Source: a virus
Direction: 5' to 3' (one strand)
Virus record (IMG/VR): IMGVR_UViG_3300042331_000508
Coordinates: 1-64,000 of that record
DNA: 64,000 nt
Below are positions 8,431-17,912 of the stretch, piece after piece (the stretch's first letter is position 1; every line of letters starts with the position of its first letter). Both the position numbers and the translations under genes were made by a program. Under the pieces are notes generated by a model. The model saw nothing but the letters and a program-made list of their open reading frames with translations, did not search any database and had not been told where the DNA came from.

Positions 8431-11247
8431 ATGGCCACCAAGAGCAGGACGATCATCTACGCCGATCTGGCCAAGAGAAAGCCCGCGACCGGTGTCGATG
8501 GCGCACCCATGACCCTGCCGGAGATTCAGGCGGGGCAGGTATGGACAATTGCTCTGCGATTTATCGACATCATCAACTCTCGATATGCGGAGATCACGCC
8601 TCGGATCAGAAGCGTCAAGGCGGCCGTTGGTTTCGCCGACATGCGGCCGTCCGGAGGCGATTTTGCCTTGAGAGTTGGCACGGCGACGACGGCCCCTATT
8701 CCGCACTCCGCCGATGCGCGTCGGGTAGAGCGCGAACTAAACGGACTCCATTTTGGAACCTACAAAGTCGGTTTTGACAGAGGGACTTACATTGTAGAGC
8801 GGCTTGATATTCCAAACCAATACACAATGTCGGTGGCGGATAACCGACTGTTCCCGCGAACTTTTGTCAATATCAATCAGCGCTTTTACAGTGACGGGCG
8901 ATTTGTCCAAGAACTGCGCTTGAATCAGTCGCCGCTTGTTTTCTCAGATTCAGCGGCAGAGGCTTTGCCCGATCCTCCCTTTGTGAGGACGGTGCAGGAT
9001 GGCTATACAAGCCAAGACGGAACTTGGTATGTGAACGAAATTCAGGAACTTGTTATTCCTGCCGACTTCACCAAGGGCACGTATCAGCTCCTATTTTACG
9101 ATAGAGGCTATGATGCCTTGCCGCGGCGCACTACCTTGTTGACTCTTTCGGATGGCGCGCCGCAAATTCAAGAAGCGCTGAACCGCATTCTTGCAAGCCT
9201 GCCTTACCCTGGGCGAGTCAAAGTAGAAAACCCATCTAATGGCGTAGCCCGCATCACTTTTGGGCAAGGGGGGCTCAATGACGGAACGGCGGGTGCCGAT
9301 GTGCCGGAAATGAGGGTTTTCGTGCCGATCGGCGGGACGCCTACTCCCGACAGGACGCTCACGCTGAATTTTGATACCCAAGAAGTATGGTCGGCCCTGC
9401 GCGAGAAAGAGTCGATTCAAGTTCCTTTCGAGTTGGAAATTGAGGTGTATAAGGACTCGCGCAATCTCGCCTTGGGCGTCGATGTCGTCAAAGTGTGGAG
9501 CCAGCCGCTTACTCTCAAAAGAACCACCCTTTATCCTGCGCTGGCATCGCCGCAAAACATTGATTGGCTACGCCCTCCGGAGCCGAAAACCTACCTGCCT
9601 TTTGATTCAAACTCCATATCCATCGGGCACCGGCACTATACGGCCGTCATACCGGCGGGCACTGAACAGATAGAAGTTGATCACAATCTAAATACACCGT
9701 ATGTGCATGTTACAATGTGGGAAGGTGCCTTCCCATCAAGCGGAACACCCAACTACAGTGTAGGGAATGGCGGCATAGGCTTTGTCAGAAAACTAGAAGC
9801 TACAGGCTTGAAGCCATTTGGCGAGACGATGCCTGAAGTCCCAGGCTACTACATATCTCAAGAATCAGCTGATAGTATAAATATACGATTTGGAACGGCT
9901 CTTGCTCCTACTTCTAACGTGCCGGGAAGCCCAGAGTCCGAGTGGAGATGGAGTTTGAAGCCGATTCCAGAGCCAGTGACCGTTGTAATAACCACTGCTT
10001 ATCAAGCTGGAACTTTCCAGCAACATACTCACACCATTGACGATATTCCGGTGGTAGAGGGCTTGTTTGACGAGCTGGGCACTAGAATAACAAAGCTCGA
10101 AAGACTTCTGCCGAGAGATGGTGTGGCAAGTGTGACGGCGGAGGTTCCGCCCAAACCTGCGGAGTTTAAGGTTCCGTCGGTGGGCGAGGTGCTGCCAGAC
10201 CTCCTGACTCTTGATTACGTCAACGAAAGGTCGGCGACCTTGAGTTCGCAGTTGGTCGTGAAAAACGATCAGCGCAATGAGGTTGCGGCTCCATCTGGGA
10301 CGAATGTCAAAACACAGCAGGAGCAAGCGCAAACCAAGCAAGACAACATTAAGAAGGACAAAGACGCTTTGCCCGCCAACACTCTTTTCCGCGCGATTCT
10401 TTCGGGAGTCGGCCAGCCCGCTCAGCGCGGACAGTCGGAAATCAAAGATGCCCAAGGCAACATCCTGCAACCGGCCGTCACGGAAACCAGTGCCAATCCT
10501 TCGCTGTGGCCTCCGCGTCCGGCCGGATCGTTGAAATACCCTCTATTGCTCAGTTCCGTAGACAAGGAGAATCCATTGGATGTGACTACCCTGCCTTCTA
10601 CCTCTGGGATTTATCGCAATATTTTGAATGAAACCTTGGTTATCCCCGGTGGCAGCGGACGCAAATCGCAGAAGGTTCCCAATGGTGGGCTGTTCGTTTG
10701 CAATCGCAGCGGCGTCTATTATCGGGTCAACGAATCAGAGAACGCCTACCATCCCTTAGAATTCGATCGGGAACTGTGGAGAGTCTTCGTTGGATCAGCG
10801 CAATTCCCAGTGCAGTCACGAATGTTTGCCGAGGGTGAATTGCGCGTTCGTTTGGTCGGCGAGTTCTTTGATGACGATGCGCGAGATATTGAGCAGGTTC
10901 GCTTGGCCGCCCAATACAAACTAAAGTGCGAGGCCCTGATCATGGACGCGGATGATTTGATGGGCGAAGTCTTGCAGACGGTGGTTTTGGGTGAGACGCG
11001 CGTGGCCCTCAGTCCAGGCTATGAAACGATGCCATGGCAGCTGAGCATATCGAACACTGCGGAGGGCATTAGCAGCACGTGGACCGCCTACCAGAATTCC
11101 TTTTCAAGCGATCTTTTCCGCGTGCCAGCCATTGTCCGGCTCCGGCTCTGTGAGTTCGACGTTGACAACGAGTCGGATGATACGGTGCCGCGAGGCCAAG
11201 TCGCGCTGGTCATGCCGCAAACCACACTTTCAATAACAATCATCTAA
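8431..11247 (+). CDS. Large tail fibre/baseplate protein
   Basis: 938 residues, ATG 8431 preceded by AGAGAAG. Long beta-rich N-terminal part; a His-rich fibre-like motif QQHTHTIDDIP near residues 530-540; a helical, Gln/Lys-rich segment around 620-650 that may be a coiled-coil neck; and a C-terminal beta domain of about 160 residues. The C-terminal domain resembles the next gene product (aligned LRVRL/RLRLCEFD...PRGxVAxx pattern). Most likely a trimeric structural fibre or baseplate wedge protein. Confidence 0.65.
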   Translation: MATKSRTIIYADLAKRKPATGVDGAPMTLPEIQAGQVWTIALRFIDIINSRYAEITPRIRSVKAAVGFADMRPSGGDFALRVGTATTAPIPHSADARRVERELNGLHFGTYKVGFDRGTYIVERLDIPNQYTMSVADNRLFPRTFVNINQRFYSDGRFVQELRLNQSPLVFSDSAAEALPDPPFVRTVQDGYTSQDGTWYVNEIQELVIPADFTKGTYQLLFYDRGYDALPRRTTLLTLSDGAPQIQEALNRILASLPYPGRVKVENPSNGVARITFGQGGLNDGTAGADVPEMRVFVPIGGTPTPDRTLTLNFDTQEVWSALREKESIQVPFELEIEVYKDSRNLALGVDVVKVWSQPLTLKRTTLYPALASPQNIDWLRPPEPKTYLPFDSNSISIGHRHYTAVIPAGTEQIEVDHNLNTPYVHVTMWEGAFPSSGTPNYSVGNGGIGFVRKLEATGLKPFGETMPEVPGYYISQESADSINIRFGTALAPTSNVPGSPESEWRWSLKPIPEPVTVVITTAYQAGTFQQHTHTIDDIPVVEGLFDELGTRITKLERLLPRDGVASVTAEVPPKPAEFKVPSVGEVLPDLLTLDYVNERSATLSSQLVVKNDQRNEVAAPSGTNVKTQQEQAQTKQDNIKKDKDALPANTLFRAILSGVGQPAQRGQSEIKDAQGNILQPAVTETSANPSLWPPRPAGSLKYPLLLSSVDKENPLDVTTLPSTSGIYRNILNETLVIPGGSGRKSQKVPNGGLFVCNRSGVYYRVNESENAYHPLEFDRELWRVFVGSAQFPVQSRMFAEGELRVRLVGEFFDDDARDIEQVRLAAQYKLKCEALIMDADDLMGEVLQTVVLGETRVALSPGYETMPWQLSISNTAEGISSTWTAYQNSFSSDLFRVPAIVRLRLCEFDVDNESDDTVPRGQVALVMPQTTLSITII

Positions 11248-11249
11248 AT

Positions 11250-12110
11250 ATGGCTCTTTTAACCAGCGGTATTTCTTCGATTGATAGGCTGCCTGCCCCG
11301 GCGCTTGGGCTTCTTCCTGCCGTCCACGATGCAACAGTCGAGCTGTATGTTGGCACGACAATGGTCTACGGAACGTCTAACGGATTAGTCACGGGCACCG
11401 CCGTGCTCGCGCCACTGCCTCCATTGAGTAAAAATGCCGTGATTCAAGTTGCAGAGGACAGTCCGGTTGTAATACTGCCTCCATTTCAGGCATGGCCTTC
11501 GGCAAGACTAAGCCCTGGGGAGTATGCAGCCTGTGATGGTCGGCTTTGGTATCCGGCAGTCCGGTATAAAAACACCAATTCGTATTACTCAAAAGCTTTT
11601 GAGAGACAGCTTTACACTTTTGCCTTCACTGCAATTTCATTGCCGTTGCGCACTTTCTGGACGCTGACGCGAAATTTTTCTTTCAGGCTCCTTTCCAACA
11701 ATACGAACTCCGTATGGAACATTGTTTGGGAAGTTGGAGATCGCGCAACGGAAACCACCCCAGCACCGATTGGGCCCAACTTGCTTGGGTATGTATGGCG
11801 CGAGCCCCTGCTAGACGAGCAGGTGCATATCACGGATGTAGCCAGCGAGCACAAACTTGGAGTGAGGCTTTATCGACAAGTCGGACAGGAAGATCCCACA
11901 AATCCGATTTCTCCCGAGTATTGGACTGGCAGCATCAATCGTTACGACAAGTGGGTCGCAGTAGGATCTGCACAGTTGCCGCGCACCACTGATTTTGTCC
12001 TGCGGGTTAGACTGTCTTGTTTCGATACGCAAAACGACGTAGCCGATCCGCGCGGGTATGTAGCTTATTTCGCGTCTGATCCATCACAAACTCAATTCAA
12101 CTTCAAATAG
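11250..12110 (+). CDS. Fibre protein related to the C-terminal domain of its neighbour
   Basis: 286 residues. The second half (FERQLYTFAF... LRVRLSCFDTQNDVADPRGY) aligns by eye with the last 160 residues of the preceding 938-residue protein, suggesting duplication of a receptor-binding or tip domain. No enzymatic motif. Confidence 0.55.
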   Translation: MALLTSGISSIDRLPAPALGLLPAVHDATVELYVGTTMVYGTSNGLVTGTAVLAPLPPLSKNAVIQVAEDSPVVILPPFQAWPSARLSPGEYAACDGRLWYPAVRYKNTNSYYSKAFERQLYTFAFTAISLPLRTFWTLTRNFSFRLLSNNTNSVWNIVWEVGDRATETTPAPIGPNLLGYVWREPLLDEQVHITDVASEHKLGVRLYRQVGQEDPTNPISPEYWTGSINRYDKWVAVGSAQLPRTTDFVLRVRLSCFDTQNDVADPRGYVAYFASDPSQTQFNFK

Positions 12111-12113
12111 GCA

Positions 12114-12890
12114 ATGGCTGTTCCTGTAATATCTTCGACGCAAAGTGTTCTGGTTTACGGAGTGGGCCAGCAGTTTACTTATCAGCTGACGGCGACCAAT
12201 AGTCCTTTTGAGTGGGGGTTTGGGTCTTCCGAGGCGGTCCCCACCGGAGTGTTTTTTGATACACTCACAGGCGCCATCACGGGTGCGGGGACTACTCCAG
12301 GCATTTACAATTTGACGGTGGCCGCGCGCAATTCCTCCGGCTGGAGCGTTCCAGTAAGCATAACCATCGGCATCTTCGAACCGGCATCGGGCGACGTGAC
12401 CAGAGATGTCACGATCAACACTACCACATGGTCAGTGACAGCTTCCGACCCAGAAGCTGCCGTGGCGGCGGCGAGCAATTCCTCAGACCCATCGTTTGCT
12501 GCCGCAATTATCGCAGCGCGTTACGGCGATGATATTTTGTTCAAGGTGAACTTCAGCACGGCTGTGCCTTTGGTCATGGCCAAGTTTGCGCTGCGGGGGG
12601 CGGCCTCTGATCCGCCGTTCATCGAGACGGACGAGTTGGCCTTCCGCAAAATCACCACACAGACCGGCTCGACGTTTGCAACGGCGGCTTACGTTTATGT
12701 GTCGCTGGCCAATGCGCCGAGCTTGGCCTCATGGCTGGAGGACAAAGAGACCGAAACCACGATGCAAAACAATGTGACCTGTGAGTTTGAATTGGAGCTG
12801 GAGACTCCGGCGCAGACTCCAGGACCGGCGACACAGATCATCACAACCCGCTCCTTTTTGATGAGGGTGGTCAAAGACACCATTAAGTGA
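12114..12890 (+). CDS. Fibre protein with putative Ig-like (He_PIG) domain
   Basis: 258 residues. Residues about 5-85 show the putative-Ig pattern: QFTYQLTATNSP, then VPTGVFFDTLTGAITGAGTTPGIYNLTVAARNSSG in order, as in He_PIG-type domains of bacterial surface and phage tail proteins. The rest is beta-rich with no motif. It starts four bases after the previous stop. A role in adsorption or virion decoration is likely. Confidence 0.6.
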   Translation: MAVPVISSTQSVLVYGVGQQFTYQLTATNSPFEWGFGSSEAVPTGVFFDTLTGAITGAGTTPGIYNLTVAARNSSGWSVPVSITIGIFEPASGDVTRDVTINTTTWSVTASDPEAAVAAASNSSDPSFAAAIIAARYGDDILFKVNFSTAVPLVMAKFALRGAASDPPFIETDELAFRKITTQTGSTFATAAYVYVSLANAPSLASWLEDKETETTMQNNVTCEFELELETPAQTPGPATQIITTRSFLMRVVKDTIK

Positions 12891-12893
12891 GCT

Positions 12894-13490
12894 ATGCCTG
12901 TTTCGATACCAAGCGGCGGAACGGGGGCCAACTTCATTGCGAGTGCCTTGTATGCGGGCCGCATCGAAATCATCAGAGCGCGGGTGCTGGTGGGCGTCGA
13001 TGATGGTCCGATAGCGACTGAGTATCTGGTTGATCGGCGTTTTAATGGTCAGTTTTTTCAAAACGCCCGCTTCAAGCGGCTGGGTTTTCTTCCTCCAGGC
13101 ATCAGCTTTTTACCCGACAGCACCGGCATCAGGTTCTATGGGGTTCCGCAGGCCAGCGGGACGTATGAGGCGCTATTTGAAGGGCCGTATCCGGATAACT
13201 TTGTAGGCACAAGCACAGACGGCAACGCGCAAGTTGTGTGTCAAGCAACGCCACAGACGCCAAACGTGGGCATTCAGACGGGGCAGGTGTTCAGTTGGCT
13301 GGTCAGGTTTGTCGTGACCACGGTCAATGCGTTCGCCGTGCCCTTCGGTGTGGCTTACAGCTACATGCTTTCTTCAGACTCGGCTACCCACACTGCGAAG
13401 CGGGAGAGTTGGGGCAGCTCCAACGGATCTTCAACATTTGCCACCGGAGTGCCCTCGGCTCCTGTGGTCCGTAATGTGACAATATCATGA
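12894..13490 (+). CDS. Fibre protein ending in the first strand of a fibronectin-III domain
   Basis: 198 residues. An Ig-like segment is visible (LPPGISFLPDSTGIRFYG, then PQASGTYEA). The C-terminus PSAPVVRNVTIS is the typical first strand of a fibronectin type III domain, which then continues at the start of the overlapping next gene. The domain is therefore split at the ATGA junction at 13487. This could be programmed or spontaneous -1 frameshifting, coupled reinitiation, or a sequence change. Confidence 0.6.
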   Translation: MPVSIPSGGTGANFIASALYAGRIEIIRARVLVGVDDGPIATEYLVDRRFNGQFFQNARFKRLGFLPPGISFLPDSTGIRFYGVPQASGTYEALFEGPYPDNFVGTSTDGNAQVVCQATPQTPNVGIQTGQVFSWLVRFVVTTVNAFAVPFGVAYSYMLSSDSATHTAKRESWGSSNGSSTFATGVPSAPVVRNVTIS

Positions 13491-15052
13491 ACCTCCAAGT
13501 AAGAGCCTATATTGACCCGCCGCAAAGTGACGGCGGCTCGCCTATCACGGGGTATCAAGCCCGTGCGCCGTTCGCGACTTCCAATTGGTCGAACATCACG
13601 CGCGCGGCTGATGGTTTGGTCACAATCAATTTTGCCGCAAACGATGGCGATGCGTTGGATGTTTCGGTGCGGGCCGTGAACGCGACCGGCGCAGGCCAAG
13701 CAGGCACCTTGGTCTCGGGCCGTTTGACGAATACGGGCACGACCAACAATCCCGTTTGGCAAATAATCGGGGGTGTTTCCGATGGAACGCTGGTCATCGA
13801 CATCAATACAGGAATCGACGTTCCGGTCAGCGGAGGCGAGGGTAGCGGCGATCCTCATTGGAGGATTTACATTGGGGGATCTTGTTACCATGAAGTCTTT
13901 GCCGCGGCGGTCGGCGGGCGGTGTGCTGATCGAAGCGCCGATGCGGAGGCGTATCAGTTGGCGAATGGCACGGCGGTTTCCATAGCGCAGTCATCCGTGG
14001 CCAACATCAATTTGCCGGTGGCACGATCGCGTTATCGGCTGCATGAGTTGTATCATGATCCTTACGCACCGTGGGCAGTAAATGCGTTTGGAGGGGGCGG
14101 GATTTCGCGGCAAGGAGCAAACGTCACTGTGTCCGCAGTGGGCCGCTCGCCATCGGTCGCTCCGGCGCCGGCCAATCACTATACCGCCGCCATTTACTAT
14201 AGCGTTGACGGCACTAACCCGCAGGGCGGAGGTGGCAGGGCGGCCATGGGTCAAGTGGCGTCCATGATTTACATGGGTTCAGCGGAAATGGGAGATGTAT
14301 GGCAAGCTACTATTCCTGCAACTGCCAAATACAAAATAGGCGTGCATCGCAGCGTGGCTGACGCCGCTGCGCCACGCCAGTATTTTGCCACGTTCGATGA
14401 CAACGCGGGCACGGATGAAATCTTGTATTTCTACGGAGAAAAAGACGGCGAATGGATGGCGGTCTATTACACATGCGTCGGAGACTTTCCCCTGACGGGC
14501 GGCATTGCCTATGTGATCAGTTCGGTAAGGGTTGAGACTCACGCCGGACCTCAGACATTGCCCTTCACATGGAACGGCATCACCGCGCGCGGCGGCAATG
14601 GCTTTTGCGCTGTGGATGTTGGGACTTCTCTCAATTTGGATGTAATTGGCGGCGGCTATGCCATCATTCTCAAGCTGGCGACCAGTGGCGTGTCATTGCC
14701 GTGGTATGGCGGGTGGGGAGGAAGCATTGACGGTTTCGGCAATGCGGCGGTAGCGATTGGCTTGGATATTACCCGGGCAGATTTGGAAGCGGCGGCGGTC
14801 GATGGGCGAGGATCAGCTGCTTTTGACAAGGTGTGTTTTAACCGTGGCGAGTGGGCGCTGAATCCCGCCAGTGTCCCATGCATGGTAGGCAGGCCTCATC
14901 GGTTTGATGATGTGGAGCGCGCTTTTTGGCCGGTGCCTCCAGGGGGATGGGGCGGTTGGAAACCGGAGGACTGGCAGCTTGACCCGAATGATCCTTGGCA
15001 GCCCGATCCGCGAGACAACCCTGTGAGCGGGATGCCTGTTGGTCGGCCATGA
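13487..15052 (+). CDS. Tail fibre/adhesin beginning inside a fibronectin-III domain
   Basis: 521 residues. The N-terminus (YIDPPQSDGGSPITGYQ... VRAVNATGAG) is the body of a fibronectin III domain without its first strand, which is at the end of the previous gene. The rest is beta-rich, with a Gly/Trp/Pro-rich C-terminus (PPGGWGGWKPEDWQLDPND). Likely a receptor-facing tail protein. Confidence 0.6.
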   Translation: MNLQVRAYIDPPQSDGGSPITGYQARAPFATSNWSNITRAADGLVTINFAANDGDALDVSVRAVNATGAGQAGTLVSGRLTNTGTTNNPVWQIIGGVSDGTLVIDINTGIDVPVSGGEGSGDPHWRIYIGGSCYHEVFAAAVGGRCADRSADAEAYQLANGTAVSIAQSSVANINLPVARSRYRLHELYHDPYAPWAVNAFGGGGISRQGANVTVSAVGRSPSVAPAPANHYTAAIYYSVDGTNPQGGGGRAAMGQVASMIYMGSAEMGDVWQATIPATAKYKIGVHRSVADAAAPRQYFATFDDNAGTDEILYFYGEKDGEWMAVYYTCVGDFPLTGGIAYVISSVRVETHAGPQTLPFTWNGITARGGNGFCAVDVGTSLNLDVIGGGYAIILKLATSGVSLPWYGGWGGSIDGFGNAAVAIGLDITRADLEAAAVDGRGSAAFDKVCFNRGEWALNPASVPCMVGRPHRFDDVERAFWPVPPGGWGGWKPEDWQLDPNDPWQPDPRDNPVSGMPVGRP

Positions 15053-15870
15053 TTTACCTGCAGTCTTATTTGCAACTCGCGCCGTCCGAGGTTGCCGGGG
15101 TCAATGCTGTAAGTTTCCGCGATTCAGGCAAGTCCGCGCAACAGGCAGATTGTTGGAGGTTAAGCAATTTGCGCTTGCGGAATCTGCCGCAAAGCGAGGT
15201 CGTGTTTTACGGATCGGATAGGGACTTGATCGACGGAGTGAGTTATGGCGCCGTGCATGAATTTCCCAAAGAAATCAAGGAACTGCCGCCGCGCTGTTGG
15301 TCTGTCGGGAAACTGTATGCGGCAAGTATGCAAACCGAGCCCTTTCTGCATGTGGACATGGACTGTTTTCTCGGGCTGCCCGTAACCCTTACGGGTTTTA
15401 CCGTGCAAAGCGAAGAGCACTATTTCGAGCCGCGAGCTTGGGGCTGGTTTTACGGATTGATGGCCTGCTTGCTCAAAAAAGGAATCAAGCATCCCTTGCT
15501 CGAAGAAGTGTGGGAGGCAGCGCACGCCTCCAGAGGACCGGTGCTGTGGAACTTCGGTGTATTTGGCGGCAGTTCGCCCTTGGTGCCGCAGGCGTGCGGT
15601 GATGTCGTTGAGTTCTGCTTGGAGCACAAATCTGTCTGGCAGGACATACCCCCGTATATTTTCGTGACCTGTGCTTTGGAGCAGATTTTCGTTCCGCTTT
15701 TGTGCCTTTCGCGCGGCGTCTCACCCAAGCCTTTGCTGCGGCGTGGTTTCGAGGAAGCGGATTCCGCGCAGTTGGCGTATTGCCACCTGATTGCTGATAG
15801 TAAACATGATCCGAAAAATATCGAGGCGGTCAAAGTTCGACTGGCAGAGTTGACTTTGACCGACAACTGA
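15049..15870 (+). CDS. Glycosyltransferase-like protein (DUF6734-like)
   Basis: 273 residues from ATG 15049 (ATGA overlap; upstream in-frame codons rejected). The segment CWSVGKLYAASMQTEPFLHVDMDCFL around residues 84-109 matches, as I recall, the pattern of DUF6734 proteins (W-x-KIxTYSLQxxPFxHVDGDVF), which look like GT-A glycosyltransferases. HVDMD would be the DxD-type metal/nucleotide-sugar site. LNFGVFGG-like WNFGVFGGS near residue 167 also fits. Embedded in the fibre cassette, it could modify fibre proteins or host glycans. Activity is inferred. Confidence 0.55.
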   Translation: MIYLQSYLQLAPSEVAGVNAVSFRDSGKSAQQADCWRLSNLRLRNLPQSEVVFYGSDRDLIDGVSYGAVHEFPKEIKELPPRCWSVGKLYAASMQTEPFLHVDMDCFLGLPVTLTGFTVQSEEHYFEPRAWGWFYGLMACLLKKGIKHPLLEEVWEAAHASRGPVLWNFGVFGGSSPLVPQACGDVVEFCLEHKSVWQDIPPYIFVTCALEQIFVPLLCLSRGVSPKPLLRRGFEEADSAQLAYCHLIADSKHDPKNIEAVKVRLAELTLTDN

Positions 15871-17912
15871 TGGGTTCTCGATTGCTGACATTTCGGGTAA
15901 GCATGCACGAGCCGCGGGACGAAGGCGTCTTCGGGACGGCTTCGACGGTTTCTGTGCGCGGCACGTTCAGCAATTGGGAGCCAATCTACAATCTTTTAGA
16001 CAATGACGGCGATGGCATTTACTCCGTGACCTTTCCGGTTTTCGGGACGGCGGGAGAGACGATTTCCTACAAATATGCCATCAGCACGGATGCCGGCCAA
16101 GATGTTTGGGAGTCTTTGGCGGATCGGACTTACGTCTTGGGGCCGGACGATGTGACAGTCAATGTTTCATCGCTCCCGCATCTTTTCAATAATTTGCAGG
16201 GCACGCGTCCAAGAAATCTGCAGTTGGGCGACAGAAAGCTCATGTTGGCTCAGTGGGTAGGCGCCGCCGCCAGACCGGCTCCGGATGCTCAAGACGGCGC
16301 ATACTTGTGGCTGTGGGACAATGTCGTGGGCTACCGCGGCTACGCTGACACGTTTGTAGCCCCGCCACCTTCGGCCGTCGGCAGCACTCAGTTCCTACAG
16401 CTCACACTGGAGGCGACCCCGACAGAAGGAAGTGTCATCACATTTGGGATCTCTGAAACCGGTCAGCGGGCAGCTGGCCGCTTGGACTTTGGCAAGCAGT
16501 ATTCATTGCGCCTGAAAGCAACCAACTTTTTCGGGACTAGTTATTCGGAATCTTTACAAATCACGACCCCTCCGCAGCCTACTGGAAATCCGGCATGGGC
16601 CGGATCAATTAGTGAGAGCAGCAATGCGGAACGCAAGGCCTTTGAAATCACGCAAGCACAGGGACTGGTCGCCTACAAAGTGTTTAGCAGCGGATATGGA
16701 ACTATCAACATCCCCGCCAACCCATACACTGATCTGACTTTTGCAGGGGAAAGCATCGAGTATTTTATCGGATCACCAAATGGCTGGTTTCGCCGCCAAC
16801 AAGTGACGGCCAGCGCGTGGTCAAACCCCACGATCCCGCTGGTGACCGGAAGTAGCACGCTAGACGGGACCGCCATCTTGCAATGGTATGCAGACCCAAG
16901 CGCGCTGTTTTACATGGTGCAGATGCCGCAAGGGGCGCTGACCACCAATCCCAACAGGATCACGCTCGGGCAAGTAGGCAACCCCATGCTCTTTACGGCC
17001 AACAACTTGATTCCTTCGCCCCCGCCGATTCTTTCTTTCATACTCAGCAATGTTCCAGGGCACAGCTATTTGACCAGCAATGAAGGCGGCGCGCAGCTGA
17101 ACTCACTGCCCTTCAAGGTCATTGCGGTGAATGGCGGCGGGTTAGTCGGCGAACCGACCGCTTGGAGCAGCATCAATCTGGGGACGCCGACGGGAAGGCC
17201 GGGCGGAGCGGCGGCCATCACACTTTTGCCCGCCAGTGACACAAGAACGACCAGCGGCACGGCGCGCACATTTTCCACGGCCTCCAACCGGAGAATGTGG
17301 GCAAAACCCACCAGCGGCAGCACTCAATTCACAGTGGGCGGGGCGAGCGTGCCAACGCGTTGGATCTTGCCCGAGGACTTGGCTGATGTCGATTGGCTGA
17401 TCAATGGCGTGGGAATGAACACCATCGACCGCACTTTGACCGGCAAGCTCAACAGTTACGCTGCGCCCATTGCCAAGAAGCGTTTCGCGGACAGCAATTT
17501 TTCCGGTTCTTACTCGGGTCACTTCATTGATGGGCGCCGCTACAAGGTAATTTGCAACTGCAAAATTTACAACGTGAAGTCGGCAGCCAGTGATTACTAC
17601 ACAGAGGCGTATCTGATCCCCGGCAACGATTTCACTTTGAAAGTGCTCTTTTACACCATGTTCCGGCAAACGGTTTTGCAAGTCGGCGGGCCTACGCTGC
17701 ACTACACTTTGGAGAAAAAAGTCGGGATTTATTCTTCGGACCTGGCGCGGCGCGGATCGCAGTATATGTCTCCTTTGGTGGGTGGCGGAGACGGGCCTTG
17801 TTTTGTCCGCACGACGGTGCCTGCTTCCGAGGAAGAAGTCGTTTCGCTGAGAATCAAAGTGCCTGCTGGAATGCAGGGGAGTGTTACAACGCTAGTGGTT
17901 GCTGCCGTATGA
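15870..17912 (+). CDS. Tail fibre with N-terminal starch-binding-like (CBM20-like) domain
   Basis: 680 residues, TGATG overlap with the glycosyltransferase-like gene. Residues about 5-100 show a CBM20/CBM48 pattern: VRGTFSNWEP, DNDGDGIYSVTFP, ISYKYAIS, then VWESLADRTYVL, with the conserved Trp and the WE...DR ending. The middle includes a fibronectin-like stretch (YSLRLKATNFFGTSYSESLQI). The remainder is beta-rich. It probably binds host surface polysaccharide. Family assignment is by pattern only. Confidence 0.6.
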   Translation: MGSRLLTFRVSMHEPRDEGVFGTASTVSVRGTFSNWEPIYNLLDNDGDGIYSVTFPVFGTAGETISYKYAISTDAGQDVWESLADRTYVLGPDDVTVNVSSLPHLFNNLQGTRPRNLQLGDRKLMLAQWVGAAARPAPDAQDGAYLWLWDNVVGYRGYADTFVAPPPSAVGSTQFLQLTLEATPTEGSVITFGISETGQRAAGRLDFGKQYSLRLKATNFFGTSYSESLQITTPPQPTGNPAWAGSISESSNAERKAFEITQAQGLVAYKVFSSGYGTINIPANPYTDLTFAGESIEYFIGSPNGWFRRQQVTASAWSNPTIPLVTGSSTLDGTAILQWYADPSALFYMVQMPQGALTTNPNRITLGQVGNPMLFTANNLIPSPPPILSFILSNVPGHSYLTSNEGGAQLNSLPFKVIAVNGGGLVGEPTAWSSINLGTPTGRPGGAAAITLLPASDTRTTSGTARTFSTASNRRMWAKPTSGSTQFTVGGASVPTRWILPEDLADVDWLINGVGMNTIDRTLTGKLNSYAAPIAKKRFADSNFSGSYSGHFIDGRRYKVICNCKIYNVKSAASDYYTEAYLIPGNDFTLKVLFYTMFRQTVLQVGGPTLHYTLEKKVGIYSSDLARRGSQYMSPLVGGGDGPCFVRTTVPASEEEVVSLRIKVPAGMQGSVTTLVVAAV

